Notes under the pieces: generated by a model
What the model was told of the DNA's origin: nothing
The model's database searches: none
Seen by the model: the letters and a program-made list of their open reading frames with translations, nothing else
In this document: one piece after another, positions 6,488 to 7,895 of the stretch
Position numbering within the stretch: position 1 is the stretch's first letter
Layout: every line of letters starts with the position of its first letter
Source of the DNA: Ruminococcus sp.
GTDB taxonomy: Bacteria > Bacillota > Clostridia > Oscillospirales > Ruminococcaceae
Assembly (NCBI GenBank): GCA_024697705.1
Contig: JAILFF010000278.1
Location: 1-7,895 of the forward strand
Direction: 5' to 3'
Length of the DNA: 7,895 nt
Made by a program: the position numbers and the translations under genes

Positions 6488-6532
6488 ATGAAAAAGATAA
6501 TGTTCGTCTGCCACGGCAAAGCACTTTCATGA
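6488..6532 (+). pseudogene. 5' remnant of a low-molecular-weight protein tyrosine phosphatase gene
   Basis: Translation gives MKKIMFVCHGKALS and then a stop. The first ten residues match the expected N-terminus of low-molecular-weight tyrosine phosphatases, which continue from CHG into NICRSP to complete the C-x5-R phosphate-binding loop. Here the match ends after CHG (base 6517, possibly 6519). The catalytic Arg and all the remaining roughly 140 residues are missing, and no other piece of the gene was found in the window. The promoter, ribosome site and start codon are all well formed, so this is a recent-looking truncation rather than random similarity. Alternatively the 14-residue reading frame may now serve as a leader peptide. 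Confidence 0.7.
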
Positions 6533-6639
6533 GTCTCAAAACGCTGTATTCTCCGATGTATTAAGCCATAAGCAAGTCATTTTACCACAAGTTTACCATT
6601 TTTCAGACCCGAACTTGCAGAGCAAAATATTTATACGAT
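6520..6639 (+). other. unassigned AT-rich stretch following the phosphatase break point
   Basis: The sequence after the break does not resemble a phosphatase. One frame stays open from the break to a TGA at 6639-6641 (about 41 codons, including the segment SDVLSHKQVILPQVYHF), but it has no start codon and I do not recognise it. The stretch holds the repeated heptamer TTTACCA at 6581-6587 and 6592-6598, 11 bases apart, and GCAAGT/ACTTGC inverted repeats (6572-6577, 6613-6618) around them. It could be the edge of a foreign insert or a deletion scar. Confidence 0.4.
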
Positions 6640-6680
6640 GAGACCCGATCGCTTTTTACGGCGGTCGGGTCTCGGTGTTT
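6640..6680 (+). terminator. hairpin, probable terminator of the remnant transcript
   Basis: GAGACCCGA (6640-6648) pairs perfectly with TCGGGTCTC (6665-6673). The stem extends inward by a T-G pair and CGC/GCG. The following TGTTTT is a weak T-tract, so termination may be partial. With the promoter at 6412 it would define a transcript of roughly 230 bases. Confidence 0.6.
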
Positions 6681-6704
6681 TCAGCGGCTTAAAATGCCGT
6701 CATC

Positions 6705-6799
6705 AAGCAGGAGCTGTTCGATGACGATATGCATTATTCCATGGTCGTCATCTCCGTTTTGGAGCACATATTTTCAAACTTTTTGATAAGCTCCTGCTT
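6705..6799. repeat. nested inverted repeats across the end of the WYL relic
   Basis: AAGCAGGAGCT (6705-6715) is the exact complement of AGCTCCTGCTT (6789-6799). Inside them, GATGACGA (6720-6727) pairs with TCGTCATC (6745-6752), and CTCC (6752-6755) with GGAG (6761-6764). The set could fold into a branched structure on either strand. One arm lies in the coding relic and the other outside it. The outer pair alone could be chance. Confidence 0.4.
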
Positions 6800-6952
6800 C
6801 TGCCTTGCGGAGAGAAACCTGTTGATGGAAACAGAGTCAACGAGAAAACGCAGCTCACCTATCGTAAAGTTTTTGCCCGTAATATGATAGAATGCGGTGT
6901 TGTGTGGACCGTTTGTTTTGGTTATCTGACAGCTTTTAAAATCGTTTCGAGC
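6734..6952 (-). pseudogene. internal fragment of a WYL-domain transcriptional regulator
   Basis: The minus strand reads 72 residues up to a TAA. The core FTIGELRFLVDSVSINRFLS, followed by ARQKQELIKKFENMCSK, closely resembles the linker helices between the winged-helix DNA-binding domain and the WYL domain of Clostridia-type WYL regulators. Relatives typically read like FELAELKLLVDAVQSSRFIT followed by EKKSRELIEKL. The preceding FYHITGKNF matches the end of the wing. There is no start codon, the helix-turn-helix is missing upstream (replaced by the terminator of the neighbouring gene), and the WYL domain is missing downstream. It is therefore a doubly truncated relic and probably not expressed. 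Confidence 0.7.
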
Positions 6953-6979
6953 AAAAAAAGGCGCAGCCGAAGCCGCGCC
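6953..6979 (-). terminator. intrinsic terminator of the minus-strand membrane protein gene
   Basis: Read on the minus strand, GGCGCGGC pairs with GCTGCGCC (one G-U pair) around a TTCG tetraloop closed by C-G, followed directly by seven Ts. The cUUCGg loop is exceptionally stable. It starts 10 bases after the gene's stop codon. Confidence 0.93.
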
Positions 6980-6989
6980 GTAAAGCCGT

Positions 6990-7895
6990 TTATTTCAGAT
7001 ATTCCACACCGTTTATCTCTACGCCTGTTATATCAGTATCAATAATGCGGTCAAAAAGGAGATAGGAATAAGTCTCCATATAGCAAATCTCACGGATGTT
7101 TTCGAGAGGTATTCTTTCGCCGTTCGATTTGATGAGAGTAGTGTCCGCTTTAAATTCGGTAGTTTCATTCCAGACAGCAGGACGGCTGTAAAGCTCATAA
7201 TCGGAGAGAAATACGGTTTCGCCGTCAGCGTTTTTAAGTTCCGTACAGGCTATGTTTTTCTCCGCCGATATTTCTATATCGCAGTCGCTCAAAATCGGGA
7301 TGCTGTTATTGTCACACTGCCCTGTGGGTCTGCCCTCGCCGTAAAAGTTGTTTCCGCGCTCTTTGTGGAACAAGAGCTTTATTCCTCTTGCGGTGTCAAC
7401 TCCGTCAAGGTCGATGATGAGCGCACGGCGGTCTTCTGCAGCCTTTTCTGTGCCGTCAAAGTATTGACTAGTACTCGTATTATTCGTGATGAACTCGTCG
7501 TTGTCAGCATAGACCGCCGTCACGAAGTACCTAAGTCCGCCTGTTGTATAGTGCATTGCGTATTTTTCTGCACCGTCCGCAATTTTTTCGGCAGTGACAA
7601 CGGCGTAGAGCTGCTTTCCGTCATTAAGCACCGTTTCAACCGTAAAGCGTATCTCACCGTCATTGTCTGCGGCAGTCATGTTTGCAACAAGATCACGGCT
7701 TTCAAGCTCTTCGGCGTTTTCAATGTAATGCTTAACACTGTCCTTGTGGAAAAAAGTGTTATACGCATACGCCCCGACAGGTATCGCAAACGCCGCAGCC
7801 GCGGCTATGCCGACCGCTATCTTCGCCTTTCTCTTGATGCCGAAATGCTTTCGGGGCTTGCAATCAAGATACTCTTTGATGTATGATTCATCGGC
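6990..7895 (-). CDS. single-pass membrane protein, C-terminal part; gene runs off the right edge
   Basis: The frame is open from the right edge (first visible codon GCC at 7895) to the TAA at 6992-6990, showing 301 residues. It should not be cut to the internal ATG at 7679, because coding sequence continues upstream without a stop. The visible part begins with a short cytoplasmic stretch and the basic cluster KRKAK (21-25). One hydrophobic helix follows (about 26-46, Ala/Ile/Val rich), then an extracytoplasmic domain of about 255 residues rich in beta-type sequence and acidic residues. Basic residues before the helix predict an N-in, C-out topology. The layout resembles anti-sigma-type or DUF4179-like proteins of Clostridia, often encoded next to an ECF sigma factor, but I see no decisive motif, so the function stays open. 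Its promoter and start lie beyond the window. Confidence 0.8.
   Translation of the reverse strand, partial: ADESYIKEYLDCKPRKHFGIKRKAKIAVGIAAAAAFAIPVGAYAYNTFFHKDSVKHYIENAEELESRDLVANMTAADNDGEIRFTVETVLNDGKQLYAVVTAEKIADGAEKYAMHYTTGGLRYFVTAVYADNDEFITNNTSTSQYFDGTEKAAEDRRALIIDLDGVDTARGIKLLFHKERGNNFYGEGRPTGQCDNNSIPILSDCDIEISAEKNIACTELKNADGETVFLSDYELYSRPAVWNETTEFKADTTLIKSNGERIPLENIREICYMETYSYLLFDRIIDTDITGVEINGVEYLK

Noticed and set aside
6376..6564. A 62-codon plus-strand open frame across the promoter of the phosphatase remnant
   Set aside because: It has no ribosome site, spans a well-formed promoter and ribosome binding site, and reads a different frame from the recognisable phosphatase start.
6681..6734. 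A 17-residue minus-strand frame starting with an ATG that overlaps the stop of the WYL relic (TAATG)
   Set aside because: It is too short, lacks a well-placed ribosome site, and lies in decayed sequence; the overlap is probably chance.
7365..7886. A 173-codon plus-strand open frame at the right end
   Set aside because: It is antisense to the minus-strand membrane protein, which is open to the window edge and ends in a perfect terminator. No ribosome site was seen.

Overview
The window looks like chromosomal DNA from a low-to-moderate-GC, Gram-positive Clostridia-type bacterium, probably a gut Ruminococcus/Oscillospiraceae relative. The evidence is strong GGAGG ribosome binding sites, sigma-A-type promoters with extended -10 boxes, U-tract hairpin terminators, a lipoprotein-type solute-binding protein, and LplB/YtcP-type permeases. 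The species assignment is an inference from gene style, not from a marker gene.

Left part (1-4220): a carbohydrate ABC importer of the LplA/YtcQ-LplB-YtcP type (COG1653 binding protein, COG4209 and COG0395 permeases). A clear promoter at 91-119 drives a 607-residue lipoprotein binding protein. A strong terminator (2051-2100) lies inside the operon. After it come a degenerate copy of the binding-protein leader (2100-2132) and a long hairpin (2133-2220), then the two permease genes and a second terminator (4174-4220). No ATPase gene is present, as is usual for this family, which is thought to use a shared MsmX/MsmK-type ATPase encoded elsewhere.

Middle part (4221-6350): two monocistronic genes, each with its own consensus promoter. 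The first is a complete XerC/D-like tyrosine recombinase with all six catalytic residues. The second is an AIM24/TIGR00266-family protein of unknown biochemical role, with a 5'-end stem-loop in its leader and a good terminator.

Right part (6351-6990): about 640 bases with no intact gene but with recognisable debris. A fully formed promoter and ribosome binding site lead into the first ten codons of a low-molecular-weight protein tyrosine phosphatase, which breaks off inside the catalytic P-loop. On the minus strand lies an internal piece of a WYL-type transcriptional regulator. The last stretch (6990-7895, minus strand) is the C-terminal part of a single-pass membrane protein that runs off the right edge and ends in a textbook cUUCGg terminator.

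No CRISPR array, tRNA, rRNA or complete mobile element was seen. The most notable observations are the leader repeats flanking the binding-protein gene, the phosphatase remnant that keeps its promoter and a downstream hairpin (a possible orphan transcript), the WYL remnant, and the spaced direct repeats upstream of the transporter promoter.
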